DNA from: Oceanobacillus sp. FSL K6-2867
GTDB taxonomy: Bacteria; Bacillota; Bacilli; Bacillales; Amphibacillaceae
Reading direction: 5' to 3'
Assembly: GCF_037963145.1 (NCBI RefSeq)
Contig: NZ_CP150144.1
Coordinates: 4,278,001 to 4,342,000, forward strand
DNA: 64,000 nucleotides
The first letter of the stretch is position 1. Every line of letters starts with the position of its first letter. The notes under the pieces are model-generated. The model had not been told where the DNA came from, made no database searches, and saw only the letters and a list, made by a program, of their open reading frames with translations. Of this stretch, positions 9,342-17,541 are shown in pieces. The position numbers and the translations under genes are program-made.

Positions 9342-9830
9342 ATGATATCATTATTACTCGCAATGGATCGCAATCATGTTATTGGACTTAACAATGAATT
9401 GCCTTGGCATCTTCCTAAGGATTTACGCTTTTTTAAAGAAAAGACAACTGGTAATACTATTATTATGGGAAGAAAAACATACGATTCGATGGGGGGAGCG
9501 TTACCCAATCGTGAGAATGTCGTATTAACGAAATCAAAAAATAATTTCCCGAACCATGTTAAGGTAATTGACCAGTTACAGAAAGTAGTTGAATGGAATA
9601 CGGATAATCCAGATAAAGAGTATTTCATTATTGGCGGCGGCAATATTTTTAACCAAGTAATTGATCTAGCGGATCGAATGTATATAACTTGGATTGATGA
9701 AGATTTTGAAGGAGATACATTTTTCCCAAAATTTTCGGACGATGAATGGGAATTAACATCGAAAGTTAAAGGTGAGAGAAACGAAACAAATTCTTATGAC
9801 TATTATTTCCTGCAGTACGATAGAAAATAG
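9342..9830 (+). CDS. dfrA: Dihydrofolate reductase
   Basis: Dihydrofolate reductase uses NADPH to regenerate tetrahydrofolate from the dihydrofolate made by ThyA. The 162-residue product has ISLLLAMDRNHVIG at the N-terminus, the LPWHLPKDLRFFK active-site segment with the catalytic acidic residue (D27), TIIMGRKTYDS (near 43-53) and FIIGGGNIF (near 99-107). It is a normal chromosomal trimethoprim target. GGAGGGACAGAT precedes the ATG, and it is cotranscribed with thyA. Confidence 0.96.
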   Translation: MISLLLAMDRNHVIGLNNELPWHLPKDLRFFKEKTTGNTIIMGRKTYDSMGGALPNRENVVLTKSKNNFPNHVKVIDQLQKVVEWNTDNPDKEYFIIGGGNIFNQVIDLADRMYITWIDEDFEGDTFFPKFSDDEWELTSKVKGERNETNSYDYYFLQYDRK

Positions 9831-9938
9831 AAGAGCTTGTTTAATAATGGATAAAGATGTAAGATATAGATAGAATTTGCTGTATTCCAAAATCAGCTGA
9901 TTATAAAATTTAAATTTTAGCATAGAGAAGGTGTACAC

Positions 9939-10151
9939 ATGTTAGCAAATATCGGGGTGCCTGGGTTAATATTGATTGTTTTACTTGCATTGATTGTATT
10001 CGGTCCTAAGAAACTCCCAGAAATTGGCAAAGCTGCTGGGCAGACGCTACGTGAATTTAAAAACTCTACTCGCCATCTGACAGAAGATGCGAAAGGGGAA
10101 ATAAATGAAGTAAAGGCAATTGTATATGACGATAGCAAAGAAACTAAATAA
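9939..10151 (+). CDS. tatA: Twin-arginine translocase protein TatA (copy 1)
   Basis: TatA forms the size-variable pore that exports folded twin-arginine proteins. This 70-residue copy has an N-terminal transmembrane helix (about 4-20), the [10 protein letters not shown] hinge (near 22-31) and an amphipathic helix ending in [11 protein letters not shown]. An acidic tail follows. It is the first of two tatA genes in tandem, with tatC downstream, so it is a paralogue pair in one operon. AGAAGGTG precedes the ATG. Confidence 0.93.
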   Translation: MLANIGVPGLILIVLLALIVFGPKKLPEIGKAAGQTLREFKNSTRHLTEDAKGEINEVKAIVYDDSKETK

Positions 10152-10169
10152 ATTTCGAGGTGATGCAAA

Positions 10170-10352
10170 ATGTTAGGTAACATTGGAATTCCTGGTTTAA
10201 TTCTAATCCTTATTGTTGCATTAATCGTGTTTGGACCGTCTAAATTACCTGAAATCGGCAGGGCGTTTGGAAACTCTCTACGTGAATTTAAGAATGCTAC
10301 ACAGGGCATTGTAAGTGATAAAGAAAATAAAAACCAAGATAAAAACAGTTAA
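10170..10352 (+). CDS. tatA: Twin-arginine translocase protein TatA (copy 2)
   Basis: This second TatA has 60 residues and is laid out like copy 1: transmembrane helix, [10 protein letters not shown] hinge, then [11 protein letters not shown] and a short lysine-rich tail. It lies 18 bases after copy 1. The helix and hinge are nearly identical while the C-terminal tails differ, which indicates a tandem duplication with divergence of the cytoplasmic tail. Bacillus species commonly have more than one TatA, and each may serve different substrates. Confidence 0.92.
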   Translation: MLGNIGIPGLILILIVALIVFGPSKLPEIGRAFGNSLREFKNATQGIVSDKENKNQDKNS

Positions 10353-10365
10353 TAGATTGGTAATG

Positions 10366-10399
10366 GAGGTGTAGGGACTATTCCTTACATCTTCTTTTG
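10366..10399 (+). terminator. Imperfect hairpin between tatA copy 2 and tatC (possible attenuator)
   Basis: GGAGGTGTAGGGA (10366-10378) can pair with TCCTTACATCTTC (10383-10395) over 13 positions with three G-U pairs, followed by TTTTG. Lying inside a probable operon, it would reduce tatC expression relative to tatA, in keeping with the excess of TatA the system needs. Confidence 0.5.
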
Positions 10400-10426
10400 T
10401 GCTATACATGGCAGGGAGTGATTTTA

Positions 10427-11194
10427 ATGACAGAAGATCCGCGGCAATTAAATGATGATAAGGATATGAATTTAGTTGGTCACTTATCCGAATTAAGAAA
10501 TAGGCTCATAATAACGGCTGTTTTCTTCATTATTTTTTTTATTGTTGGGTTTATATTTGTAGAAGATATTTATTCTTTTTTTCGAAAAGATATAGATTTA
10601 GAATTAACTGTAATTAGTCCGACTGAAATTGTCTGGATATATTTTTCGATGGCAGGACTTGTTGCAATCGTTGCAACGATTCCAGTTCTTTCCTATGAAA
10701 TTTGGGCATTTATAAAGCCTGGATTAACACCATATGAGCGCAAAGCTTCTTTATCTTATATTCCAGCTTTATTTTTACTTTTTATTGGCGGATTAGTATT
10801 TGGTTATATTGTATTTGTTAAACTGATTATGCCGTTTTTACTTTCATTAAATGATGGTATGTTTAATGTCATGTTTACGGTCGATCGGTATTTCAAATTT
10901 TTATTGCGCGTTACACTGCCATTTGCGATGCTATTTGAATTACCGCTGATTACAATGTTCTTAACGACTCTAGGTATCCTTACTCCTGATTTTCTATCTA
11001 AAAACAGAAAATATGCCTATTTTATTTTAATTATAATTGGTGTATTAATTACACCACCAGATTTCGTTTTACAACTTGTTGTGGCTGTCCCATTAATCAT
11101 TTTATATGAAATCAGTATTTATATGTCCAGAATCGTTTATCGAAAGAAGCTACGAAAACATGAAGCATATATGCAAGAAAACAATATTTCGTAA
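10427..11194 (+). CDS. tatC: Sec-independent protein translocase TatC
   Basis: TatC is the six-helix membrane receptor for twin-arginine signal peptides. The 255-residue protein shows the N-terminal GHLSELRNRL motif (near 18-27), six hydrophobic segments, and the conserved PGLTPYERK cytoplasmic loop (near 94-102). The reading frame opens ten codons upstream, but GGGAGTG at 10414-10420 fits the ATG at 10427, giving MTEDPRQL. It completes the tatA-tatA-tatC set. No cargo with a twin-arginine signal lies nearby. Confidence 0.95.
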   Translation: MTEDPRQLNDDKDMNLVGHLSELRNRLIITAVFFIIFFIVGFIFVEDIYSFFRKDIDLELTVISPTEIVWIYFSMAGLVAIVATIPVLSYEIWAFIKPGLTPYERKASLSYIPALFLLFIGGLVFGYIVFVKLIMPFLLSLNDGMFNVMFTVDRYFKFLLRVTLPFAMLFELPLITMFLTTLGILTPDFLSKNRKYAYFILIIIGVLITPPDFVLQLVVAVPLIILYEISIYMSRIVYRKKLRKHEAYMQENNIS

Positions 11195-11205
11195 TGGGGG
11201 ATTGA

Positions 11206-11421
11206 ATGCGTTCTTTTTATCATTTCTTATTGACCTATCGTGGAAAAACAAAACCAGACAATAAATCAAGGCTTGCAGACTGGGCTTTTAAAGATCATAA
11301 TTTTCCTAAACAAGCAACAGATTATAATGAGGTTAGTGATTATTTAGAATGGAACAGCCCCTTTTCAGATGCGGTAAAAGTCTTTGATGAATTGTGGGAG
11401 ATATATCAATCTGATCACTAG
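11206..11421 (+). CDS. YozE family small protein (UPF0346)
   Basis: This is a 71-residue acidic cytoplasmic protein of the YozE family, found widely in Firmicutes without a known function. Family features are the RSFYHFLLTYRG opening, LADWAFKDHNFPKQ (near 24-37), and the D-Y-L-E core followed by FDELWEIY. The gene starts 11 bases after tatC with a GGGG-containing ribosome site and may be read with the tat operon before the terminator at 11451. Confidence 0.88.
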   Translation: MRSFYHFLLTYRGKTKPDNKSRLADWAFKDHNFPKQATDYNEVSDYLEWNSPFSDAVKVFDELWEIYQSDH

Positions 11422-11450
11422 TTAAATTAATATATTTCTTTTTTGGCAGT

Positions 11451-11475
11451 CCCTAGAAAATTTCTAGGGCTTTTT
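11451..11475 (+). terminator. Intrinsic terminator after yozE-like gene
   Basis: CCCTAGAAA and TTTCTAGGG form a nine-base perfect stem followed by C-TTTTT. The 245 bases from here to the next gene contain a CAAACGTTTG palindrome at 11492-11501 but no gene I can support. Confidence 0.85.
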
Positions 11476-11720
11476 CCTTTTAAAAATTAAACAAACGTTT
11501 GATCAATTATTAAAAATATGCTGCAGGAATGGATAAGATGCGTGAATATCTTGCAATTTATGACATGTTTTTTGTAATTAGTGTAATAAATAATAGTGAT
11601 TTTTGTTAATTCATGCGGTTTCCCAGGAAATATTATGCGAGAAGATATATTGCCTACACATGTTATGGTTGCTATACGTAAACTAATCACAGAGGATTTT
11701 ATGTTGAAAGGGGAAAGCCT

Positions 11721-12137
11721 ATGTTACTTCCATCAAGACAACAAAGACAGTTTAATCGGCCATTCATGCAAAGATCATTACCACGCAGTATTCATCCTAG
11801 CCAAATGAAACCAAGTAATATTCAAGGAAATGGAGTTATGAACGGTATTTCAAAGACGCTGGACGGGGTGCAGCAGGTTTTAAACATGGTTCAGACAAGT
11901 GCCCCGATTGTACAGGAATATGGACCGATGATAAAAAATCTTCCAGCAATGTATCGAATGATAAAGGTTTTTAAGGAATTAGAAGCAAGCGATAGCAAGG
12001 AAAATGCTGAAGAGACATCCAATCTTAAGACTAAGCCAACTGAAAATGAACCAACCGTTTCACCAAAAAAGGTGACAAAAACGACTGCCAGACGTTCTTC
12101 TGCAAATGATGTTCCAAAACCCAAACTATTCATATAA
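11721..12137 (+). CDS. VrrA/YqfQ-like protein
   Basis: This 138-residue protein resembles the YqfQ (VrrA) family of Bacillus. It has a short glutamine/arginine/proline-rich N-terminus, then a hydrophobic helix pair around VQQVLNMVQTSAPIVQEYG and KNLPAMYRMIKVFKEL (about 50-95), and a charged low-complexity tail. The Y-G-P-x-I-K-N-L-P-A-M block is what I recognise of the family. Its role is unknown; VrrA is known mainly for a variable repeat in B. anthracis, and no comparable repeat array is visible here. GAAAGGGG precedes the ATG. Confidence 0.65.
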   Translation: MLLPSRQQRQFNRPFMQRSLPRSIHPSQMKPSNIQGNGVMNGISKTLDGVQQVLNMVQTSAPIVQEYGPMIKNLPAMYRMIKVFKELEASDSKENAEETSNLKTKPTENEPTVSPKKVTKTTARRSSANDVPKPKLFI

Positions 12138-12284
12138 GATTTTAAGTCGCTCCACTTGATTTTTCTCCATAAAAAAGGAAAAATAAAGATAGGCTATTCC
12201 ATTCGGATAATCTGACAAAATAGATTTCTCAATCGAACAGACAAGGGTTTAATAATAGCGAATAAATATAGTGGAGGAATTTAC

Positions 12285-13244
12285 ATGTCTACAAATTTAG
12301 AGTTAGCTACATTTGCAGGTGGATGTTTCTGGTGTATGGTAGAACCTTTCGATCAACGTCCTGGGATCGAAAGCGTAATTTCTGGTTATACCGGAGGACG
12401 TGTTGAAAACCCAACATATGAACAGGTGTGCACGAATACTACAGGTCATGTAGAAGCAGTACAAATAACCTTTAATCCAGATTATATGCCCTATGAGGAG
12501 CTAGTAAACACATTCTGGCAGCAAATCGATCCAACTGATGCAGGAGGTCAATTTAATGATAGGGGAGAGTCCTATCAAACAGCAATCTTCTATCATAACG
12601 AATCACAAAAGCAGATTGCAGAGAAATCAAAGCAAAAATTAGAAGCAAGTGGAAAATTCACTAAACCGATTGCTACGCAAATTCTTCCTGCTAAACCTTT
12701 CTACCGTGCAGAGGATAGTCATCAGGATTATTACAAAAAACAATCATTCCATTACCGGTTATATAAAAAGGGATCAGGCAGAGAAGATTTTATCAAAGAT
12801 AATTGGCAGGAGAAGTACGATAAAACAGAGTTAAAGAAAAAATTAACGCCAATCCAGTACCATGTTACACAGGAGAATGGGACTGAACGCCCTTTTCAAA
12901 ATGAATACTGGGCTAATAACAAGGAAGGCATTTATGTTGATCTTGTTTCTGGAAAACCTCTTTTTTCCTCACTGGATCAATATGATGCTGGCTGTGGCTG
13001 GCCAAGCTTTACAAAGCCGATCGATGCGTATCAATTAAAAGAAAAGATAGATAATACACATGGAATGATTCGCACGGAGATCAGGAGTAACAGTTCAGAT
13101 TCTCATTTAGGACATGTATTTGAGGATGGCCCAACGGAAGCAGGGGGATTACGTTATTGTATGAATTCTGCTGCAATGCATTTTATTCCGAAAGAAGAAA
13201 TGGCTGATAAAGGCTATGGAGAATATTTATATCTTTTTGATTAA
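12285..13244 (+). CDS. msrAB: Bifunctional methionine sulfoxide reductase MsrA-MsrB
   Basis: This 319-residue fusion repairs both stereoisomers of methionine sulfoxide in oxidised proteins. MsrA occupies about residues 1-160, with catalytic C14 in GGCFWC and the downstream GHVEAVQ and [11 protein letters not shown] motifs. MsrB occupies about 170-310, with [15 protein letters not shown] and catalytic C292 in RYCMNS. The usual CxxC zinc pairs of many MsrB proteins are absent. In B. subtilis these are two adjacent genes (msrA, msrB), so the fusion is a variant of the same locus. GTGGAGG precedes the ATG. Confidence 0.95.
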   Translation: MSTNLELATFAGGCFWCMVEPFDQRPGIESVISGYTGGRVENPTYEQVCTNTTGHVEAVQITFNPDYMPYEELVNTFWQQIDPTDAGGQFNDRGESYQTAIFYHNESQKQIAEKSKQKLEASGKFTKPIATQILPAKPFYRAEDSHQDYYKKQSFHYRLYKKGSGREDFIKDNWQEKYDKTELKKKLTPIQYHVTQENGTERPFQNEYWANNKEGIYVDLVSGKPLFSSLDQYDAGCGWPSFTKPIDAYQLKEKIDNTHGMIRTEIRSNSSDSHLGHVFEDGPTEAGGLRYCMNSAAMHFIPKEEMADKGYGEYLYLFD

Positions 13245-13284
13245 CCATAAAAATATTATGTAAACTAGAAAGCGGGAATTGATT

Positions 13285-13494
13285 ATGATTCATTTAAATT
13301 GGGAAAATAGAGAAACAATGAAACAAATTGAGTGTGTTCATGCGGATGCTAAAAAATTTATTGTGCATCATAAGCTTACACCAGGGAAAATTTATGACGT
13401 AAAAAATGAAACGGATGAATTTTACTTTATCATTGATAACAGTAATCGGATGGCAGGCTTTAAAAAGGATTATTTTATAGGGGTAAAGAATTAA
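13285..13494 (+). CDS. Small conserved Bacillales protein (DUF6501-like)
   Basis: This is a 69-residue cytoplasmic protein, MIHLNWENR at the start. Its pattern of CVHADAKKF, LTPGKIYDVKNETDEFYFIIDNS and a C-terminal aromatic stretch resembles the DUF6501 group, predicted to be a small beta-rich fold. A TTG two codons earlier (13279) is in frame; the ATG at 13285 fits the GCGGGA site better. No function is known. It follows msrAB by 40 bases and ends at a terminator, so the two may be cotranscribed. Confidence 0.65.
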   Translation: MIHLNWENRETMKQIECVHADAKKFIVHHKLTPGKIYDVKNETDEFYFIIDNSNRMAGFKKDYFIGVKN

Positions 13495-13525
13495 AAAATA
13501 ACAGGTGTCTTCCTGTTATTTTTTT
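13493..13525 (+). terminator. Intrinsic terminator after msrAB operon
   Basis: AAAAAATAACAGG (13493-13505) and CCTGTTATTTTTTT (13512-13525) form a perfect stem with a T-run. It overlaps the stop codon of the preceding small gene. Confidence 0.85.
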
Positions 13526-13668
13526 GTTCATTATATTTTCATTAAATTTTAGAATATATTGTTTTCTATTTCACCATTTGATGCTATAATTTATCTACTT
13601 ATTTGCAACCTTGCCAAGCATGGAAGAATTAATAGTGAACCATACGAACTCAGGAGGATTGATCAAAC

Positions 13669-14229
13669 ATGAAAAAAATTTATTTTGTTAGGCATTGTTC
13701 CGCTCACGGTCAACATAAAGATTCTCCATTAACTAATGAAGGAATTAAACAAGCAAGAGAGCTGGCCGTATATTTTAATGAGCTGCCGATCACGTTTGAT
13801 CTTATTCTTACCAGTCCTTATTTAAGAGCTATTGAAAGTATTAAGCCATTTGCAGAATTAACTGGTTCAACGATTGAGATTGATGAACGTTTAAAAGAAC
13901 GTATTCTAAGCGATGAACCTGTTGAAGATTGGATGGACGGGCTGGAACAATCATTTTTGAATGAAGATTTTGCATTGCCAGGTGGGGAGTCTGCTAGAAA
14001 TCTATTACATCGATGTAATGGTGTTTTAAAGCCTCTTTTTAAAGATCCTTCTATTAAACATGCAATTATTGTCAGTCATGGTAATTTATTATCACATGTT
14101 TTTCATCAGTTTGACGAACGCTTTGGCTTCAATCAATGGAAAGAATTAAGAAATCCAGATATCTATTTGTTACAGCTTGATGGTTCTAACAGTAAGCTGG
14201 ACTGCGTTTGGAAGCTGAATGAATTATAA
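13669..14229 (+). CDS. Histidine phosphatase superfamily protein
   Basis: This 186-residue cytoplasmic protein belongs to the phosphoglycerate mutase-like branch of the histidine phosphatases. The phosphorylated histidine is in the opening FVRHCSAHG (near 6-14), with the conserved arginine in TSPYLRAIES (near 47-56) and the second histidine in VSHGNLL (near 130). R-H-C instead of the usual R-H-G is a small variation. The substrate cannot be read from sequence. The last codons overlap the stop of the convergent LysM-M14 gene by six bases. Confidence 0.85.
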   Translation: MKKIYFVRHCSAHGQHKDSPLTNEGIKQARELAVYFNELPITFDLILTSPYLRAIESIKPFAELTGSTIEIDERLKERILSDEPVEDWMDGLEQSFLNEDFALPGGESARNLLHRCNGVLKPLFKDPSIKHAIIVSHGNLLSHVFHQFDERFGFNQWKELRNPDIYLLQLDGSNSKLDCVWKLNEL

Positions 14230-15414
14230 ATATAAATTTGCGAGCATTATTCCTAAGCTATCTTCATAAATTTCCTGAAATTGTTCGATTGGCAATGGAT
14301 TGACACCTTCTCCAAGCTCTACTGTAAAGCCTGGCCTGCGAAACTCTTGAATAAACCAATCTTTGTAGCCGGCATAGCTATCAACATATTGAATGGGTGT
14401 ATAGCCACTGACTCTTTCATATTCATCCACAATTTCTGCTGATTCGGGTGGCTCCAATCCTTCAAATCCCCAAAAAATAACTTTGCCCTGTGTATGAAAA
14501 GCATTCATTCTTATAAAGTTCCTATCCTCAGCTAAATTTGCCATTGCAATTGCTTCTGGTTCTGTTAATGGAGCTGTTCCCGGAAAATCCCTAGGCTGTG
14601 GAGTTGTTGGTTTTCTTTCTGCCTCAATTTCCCATAAAGCAGGAAATTGATTATTTAAATCTACCCCATTAATATTTGCTTTCCAACCTGAAAAATCTTC
14701 ATTTTGCTGATTAATTGCTAAAACGGATTCACTAAAATCTCCGGCTGCAGACGCACCGTTAATTACGATATTTACTCCATCTGGGTTTACCATTGGCACA
14801 ACTGATAGCTGTTTTGCTTGATACATTGGTAATGTTGCAAACTCTCTAATGGGAAGCCCATTTGTAAGCGACAAAGCATATTCATTAACAAATCGCATGA
14901 TAATTGGAGTAGTAATCCATTCATTTGCATGAAACGACCCATTTAGGTTAACTTCAGTTGGACCAGCACCAATTTGCAGTTCCGTAATATTTTTTCCCAT
15001 TACGGAGTTGCCGATGGTTCTTTGCATAATAAATGGGTAAATGGAAAGTAGTTCATTTATGTCGGCTACCATTTTTTCATACGTGTAATTTGTTATATCG
15101 TCAATTACAAATTCCGTTACTCTATGGGGCATATAAATAGATTGGCCAACCTGTAGCTGTGAATGACTAATCAGCGGGTTTAATAATTCTATCATATCTA
15201 ACGGTATGTTATTCTCAATTGCTAGTGACCAAAATGTATCATTTGCTTTAATTGTATAATTTTCTCGTGTATAGCCAGGTATTTTAATTTCTTGCTCAAC
15301 CTGAAGTTGTAAGGCATTTATTCCAGGATTAGACGTTTCGATTAAGATTATCGGAAGATTAAATAATTGGCTGTAGTACCAAAGCGAATCACCTGAACGT
15401 ACAGTAATTTCCAT
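14224..15414 (-). CDS. LysM domain M14 carboxypeptidase (gamma-D-glutamyl-diamino acid endopeptidase type)
   Basis: This is a predicted cell-wall peptidase of 396 residues. Two LysM peptidoglycan-binding repeats (about 1-44 and 50-95, each opening with D-S/T-L/F-W) come before an M14 zinc carboxypeptidase domain. The zinc ligands are H and E of FHANEW (near 160) and a later H in NAFHTQG. The catalytic glutamate is in FTVELGEG near the end. The architecture matches endopeptidase I of Bacillus (YqgT type), which cuts D-Glu-meso-DAP in spore and cell-wall peptides. No signal peptide is visible, as in that family. The start at 15414 fits GGAAAGGAG better than an ATG six codons upstream. Confidence 0.88.
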   Translation of the reverse strand: MEITVRSGDSLWYYSQLFNLPIILIETSNPGINALQLQVEQEIKIPGYTRENYTIKANDTFWSLAIENNIPLDMIELLNPLISHSQLQVGQSIYMPHRVTEFVIDDITNYTYEKMVADINELLSIYPFIMQRTIGNSVMGKNITELQIGAGPTEVNLNGSFHANEWITTPIIMRFVNEYALSLTNGLPIREFATLPMYQAKQLSVVPMVNPDGVNIVINGASAAGDFSESVLAINQQNEDFSGWKANINGVDLNNQFPALWEIEAERKPTTPQPRDFPGTAPLTEPEAIAMANLAEDRNFIRMNAFHTQGKVIFWGFEGLEPPESAEIVDEYERVSGYTPIQYVDSYAGYKDWFIQEFRRPGFTVELGEGVNPLPIEQFQEIYEDSLGIMLANLYL

Positions 15415-15556
15415 TACTTTTCTCCTTTCCATTATGAATATTACATCATATGTTGCATGAAAAGAATGATGAATCTTTTATTTTTTTAAGATAATGCGTT
15501 ATAATAGTTAAATACATGTAATATTTCATCATTGGGTACGAAGGAGGAGATTTGAT

Positions 15557-15796
15557 TTGGCTTTTGTTATTACATCACCATGCAAAACGGAAAAAGCAGG
15601 AGAGTGTGTTGAAGTATGTCCTGTTGATTGTATAGAAGAAGGCGAAGATATGTTTTACATTGACCCTGATATTTGCATCGATTGCGGAGCATGCGAGGCC
15701 GTTTGTCCGGTAGAAGCAATTTTTATCGAAGACGAAGTTCCTGAAGAGGAAACTCCATATATTGCATTAAACCGCTCATTTTTTGAAGGCAGATAA
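15557..15796 (+). CDS. fer: Ferredoxin, bacterial type
   Basis: This is a 79-residue acidic electron carrier. Cysteines at 9, 17, 21 and 25 (CPVDC) and at 40, 43, 46 and 50 (CIDCGACEAVCP) are arranged as in seven-iron Bacillus and Azotobacter ferredoxins. That predicts one [3Fe-4S] and one [4Fe-4S] cluster; the missing cysteine between 9 and 17 argues against two full [4Fe-4S] sites. Translation starts at TTG, supported by AAGGAGGAGAT just upstream. It is monocistronic, with its own terminator after it. Confidence 0.93.
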   Translation: MAFVITSPCKTEKAGECVEVCPVDCIEEGEDMFYIDPDICIDCGACEAVCPVEAIFIEDEVPEEETPYIALNRSFFEGR

Positions 15797-15802
15797 TAGA
15801 GC

Positions 15803-15838
15803 AAAAAGCCGCTTACTATTAAGGTAGGCGGCTTTTTT
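15803..15838 (+). terminator. Intrinsic terminator of fer
   Basis: AAAAAGCCGC and GCGGCTTTTTT flank a short interior (15803-15838), giving a G+C-rich stem with a T-run immediately after the ferredoxin gene. Confidence 0.85.
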
Positions 15839-15952
15839 AATTATAATACTATAATAATCGAGCTGCTTATATACAATGTTGGATAATAGCGCACATAAAT
15901 TTCGCTGGATTGGTAATAATGAAGCTATCTAAACAGATAGGAGAGAGGCAGA

Positions 15953-17479
15953 TTGGTTAAACCATCATTACCACAATTTCCCGAACCTATATGGCGTGAA
16001 AATTTAGCATTACCGACATTTCCAAAATTAAATGAATCCATTAAAACAGATGTAGCCATTATTGGAGGAGGTATCACAGGAATAACTGCAGCATATTTAC
16101 TATCAAAACAGAATCTTAAAGTTGCATTACTTGACGCAGGATCAATTTTAAATGGGACTACTGGCCATACTACTGCAAAAATAACAGCACAGCATGGTCT
16201 GATTTATGATGAATTAATTCAACATTTTGGCTTGGAAAAAGCTTCCCTTTATTATCACGCAGCTGAAGAAGCAAAACAGTTTATTGAAGAGGTAGTCAGG
16301 AAGAAAGGGATAGAATGCAGTCTTCTTACAGAGGATGCTTATCTGTACACAAACGACAACACGTATTTGGAAAAATTGGAAAAAGAAAAGAGTGCTTATG
16401 ACAAAATAAAAATAAGCAGTAAATTAATGAATACAATACCACTTAATATTCCAGTAAAAGCTGCTCTCGTTATGCAGGCACAAGCACAATTCCATCCATT
16501 AAACTATTTAAAAGCATTAGTAGAAGAGAGCTTGCAGGAATCTGCAAATGTTTATGAAAATACAACAGCTGTAGATATTGAATATAATAAGCACCCTAGC
16601 GTTATAACAAGGGATGGACATCGAGTTACTTGCCGATATGTTATAGTTGCTTCTCATTTTCCTTTCTATGACCGGGAAAGCTTTTATTTCACCCGCATGT
16701 ACTCTGAAAGATCATACCTCATTGCAGGAAAGTCGCCAAATAAATTTCCAGGAGGTATGTATATTAACGCAGAATCTCCAACAAGATCCATTAGATCTGT
16801 AAAACTTCATGATGATCAGGAATTTTTGCTCATTGGGGGAGAAAATCATAAAACAGGTCAAGGAAAATCTACGTTTAGCCATTATGAAGCATTGCAAAAA
16901 TTTGCAAACGTACATTTTCAGCTTGATAAAATTGATTATAGATGGTCAGCACAAGACTTAACGACCTTGGATAAAGTGCCGTATATCGGACCAACTCTGA
17001 AAGATGAGAATGCAGTACTTGTTGCTACAGGATTTCGCAAATGGGGAATGACGAATGGTACGATTGCAGCTAAGATACTGTCAGATACCGTCTTGCGTAA
17101 AGAAAATCCATATACAGACCTATTTAAACCATCAAGGTTTCAAGCAGATCCCGCTGTGAAGAAATTTATGCAAGTAAATGCCGATGTAGCAAAGCATTTG
17201 CTGAAAGGAAAGCTGGAATTTACTGAGGATACGGTTAAAGATCTTAAGCCTGATGATGCAACAGTTACCAGGATTGACGGTAATCGTGTTGGTGTTTATA
17301 AGGATGAGAATAGCAAACTCCATATGGTGGATACAACTTGTACACATTTAGGCTGTGAAGTAGAATGGAATTCTGGCGAACGCTCATGGGATTGCCCTTG
17401 CCATGGATCACGTTTTTCTTATAAAGGCGAGGTTTTAGACGGCCCGGCTAAAAAGCCTTTAAAACGAATTGAAAATTAA
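15953..17479 (+). CDS. FAD-dependent oxidoreductase with C-terminal Rieske domain
   Basis: This 508-residue protein joins a DadA/GlpO-type FAD oxidoreductase to a Rieske [2Fe-2S] domain. The dinucleotide-binding motif VAIIGGGITGITAAYLL lies near residues 29-45, and a second FAD contact (ATGFRKWGMTNG) near 360. The Rieske ligands are C-T-H-L-G-C and C-P-C-H-G-S near 460-482. Such fusions are common in Bacillales, but the substrate is unknown; amine or glycine-like compounds are usual for the FAD domain. Translation starts at TTG after GGAGAGAGG. A perfect bidirectional terminator follows. Confidence 0.88.
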   Translation: MVKPSLPQFPEPIWRENLALPTFPKLNESIKTDVAIIGGGITGITAAYLLSKQNLKVALLDAGSILNGTTGHTTAKITAQHGLIYDELIQHFGLEKASLYYHAAEEAKQFIEEVVRKKGIECSLLTEDAYLYTNDNTYLEKLEKEKSAYDKIKISSKLMNTIPLNIPVKAALVMQAQAQFHPLNYLKALVEESLQESANVYENTTAVDIEYNKHPSVITRDGHRVTCRYVIVASHFPFYDRESFYFTRMYSERSYLIAGKSPNKFPGGMYINAESPTRSIRSVKLHDDQEFLLIGGENHKTGQGKSTFSHYEALQKFANVHFQLDKIDYRWSAQDLTTLDKVPYIGPTLKDENAVLVATGFRKWGMTNGTIAAKILSDTVLRKENPYTDLFKPSRFQADPAVKKFMQVNADVAKHLLKGKLEFTEDTVKDLKPDDATVTRIDGNRVGVYKDENSKLHMVDTTCTHLGCEVEWNSGERSWDCPCHGSRFSYKGEVLDGPAKKPLKRIEN

Positions 17480-17525
17480 AACAAATGAAAAACATGCTTA
17501 GTATTAGCATGTTTTTCATTTGTTT
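17479..17525. terminator. Bidirectional terminator with 20-base perfect arms
   Basis: Positions 17479-17498 and 17506-17525 are exact inverted arms around a seven-base loop, with A/T-rich outer ends. It lies between two convergent genes, the Rieske oxidoreductase and citR. Confidence 0.85.
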
Positions 17526-17541
17526 CTAACTATGTTTGTTT

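Noticed and set aside
11492..11501. CAAACGTTTG palindrome after the yozE-like gene
   Set aside because: It is short, after a terminator and far from the next start codon; easily explained by chance in A/T-rich DNA.
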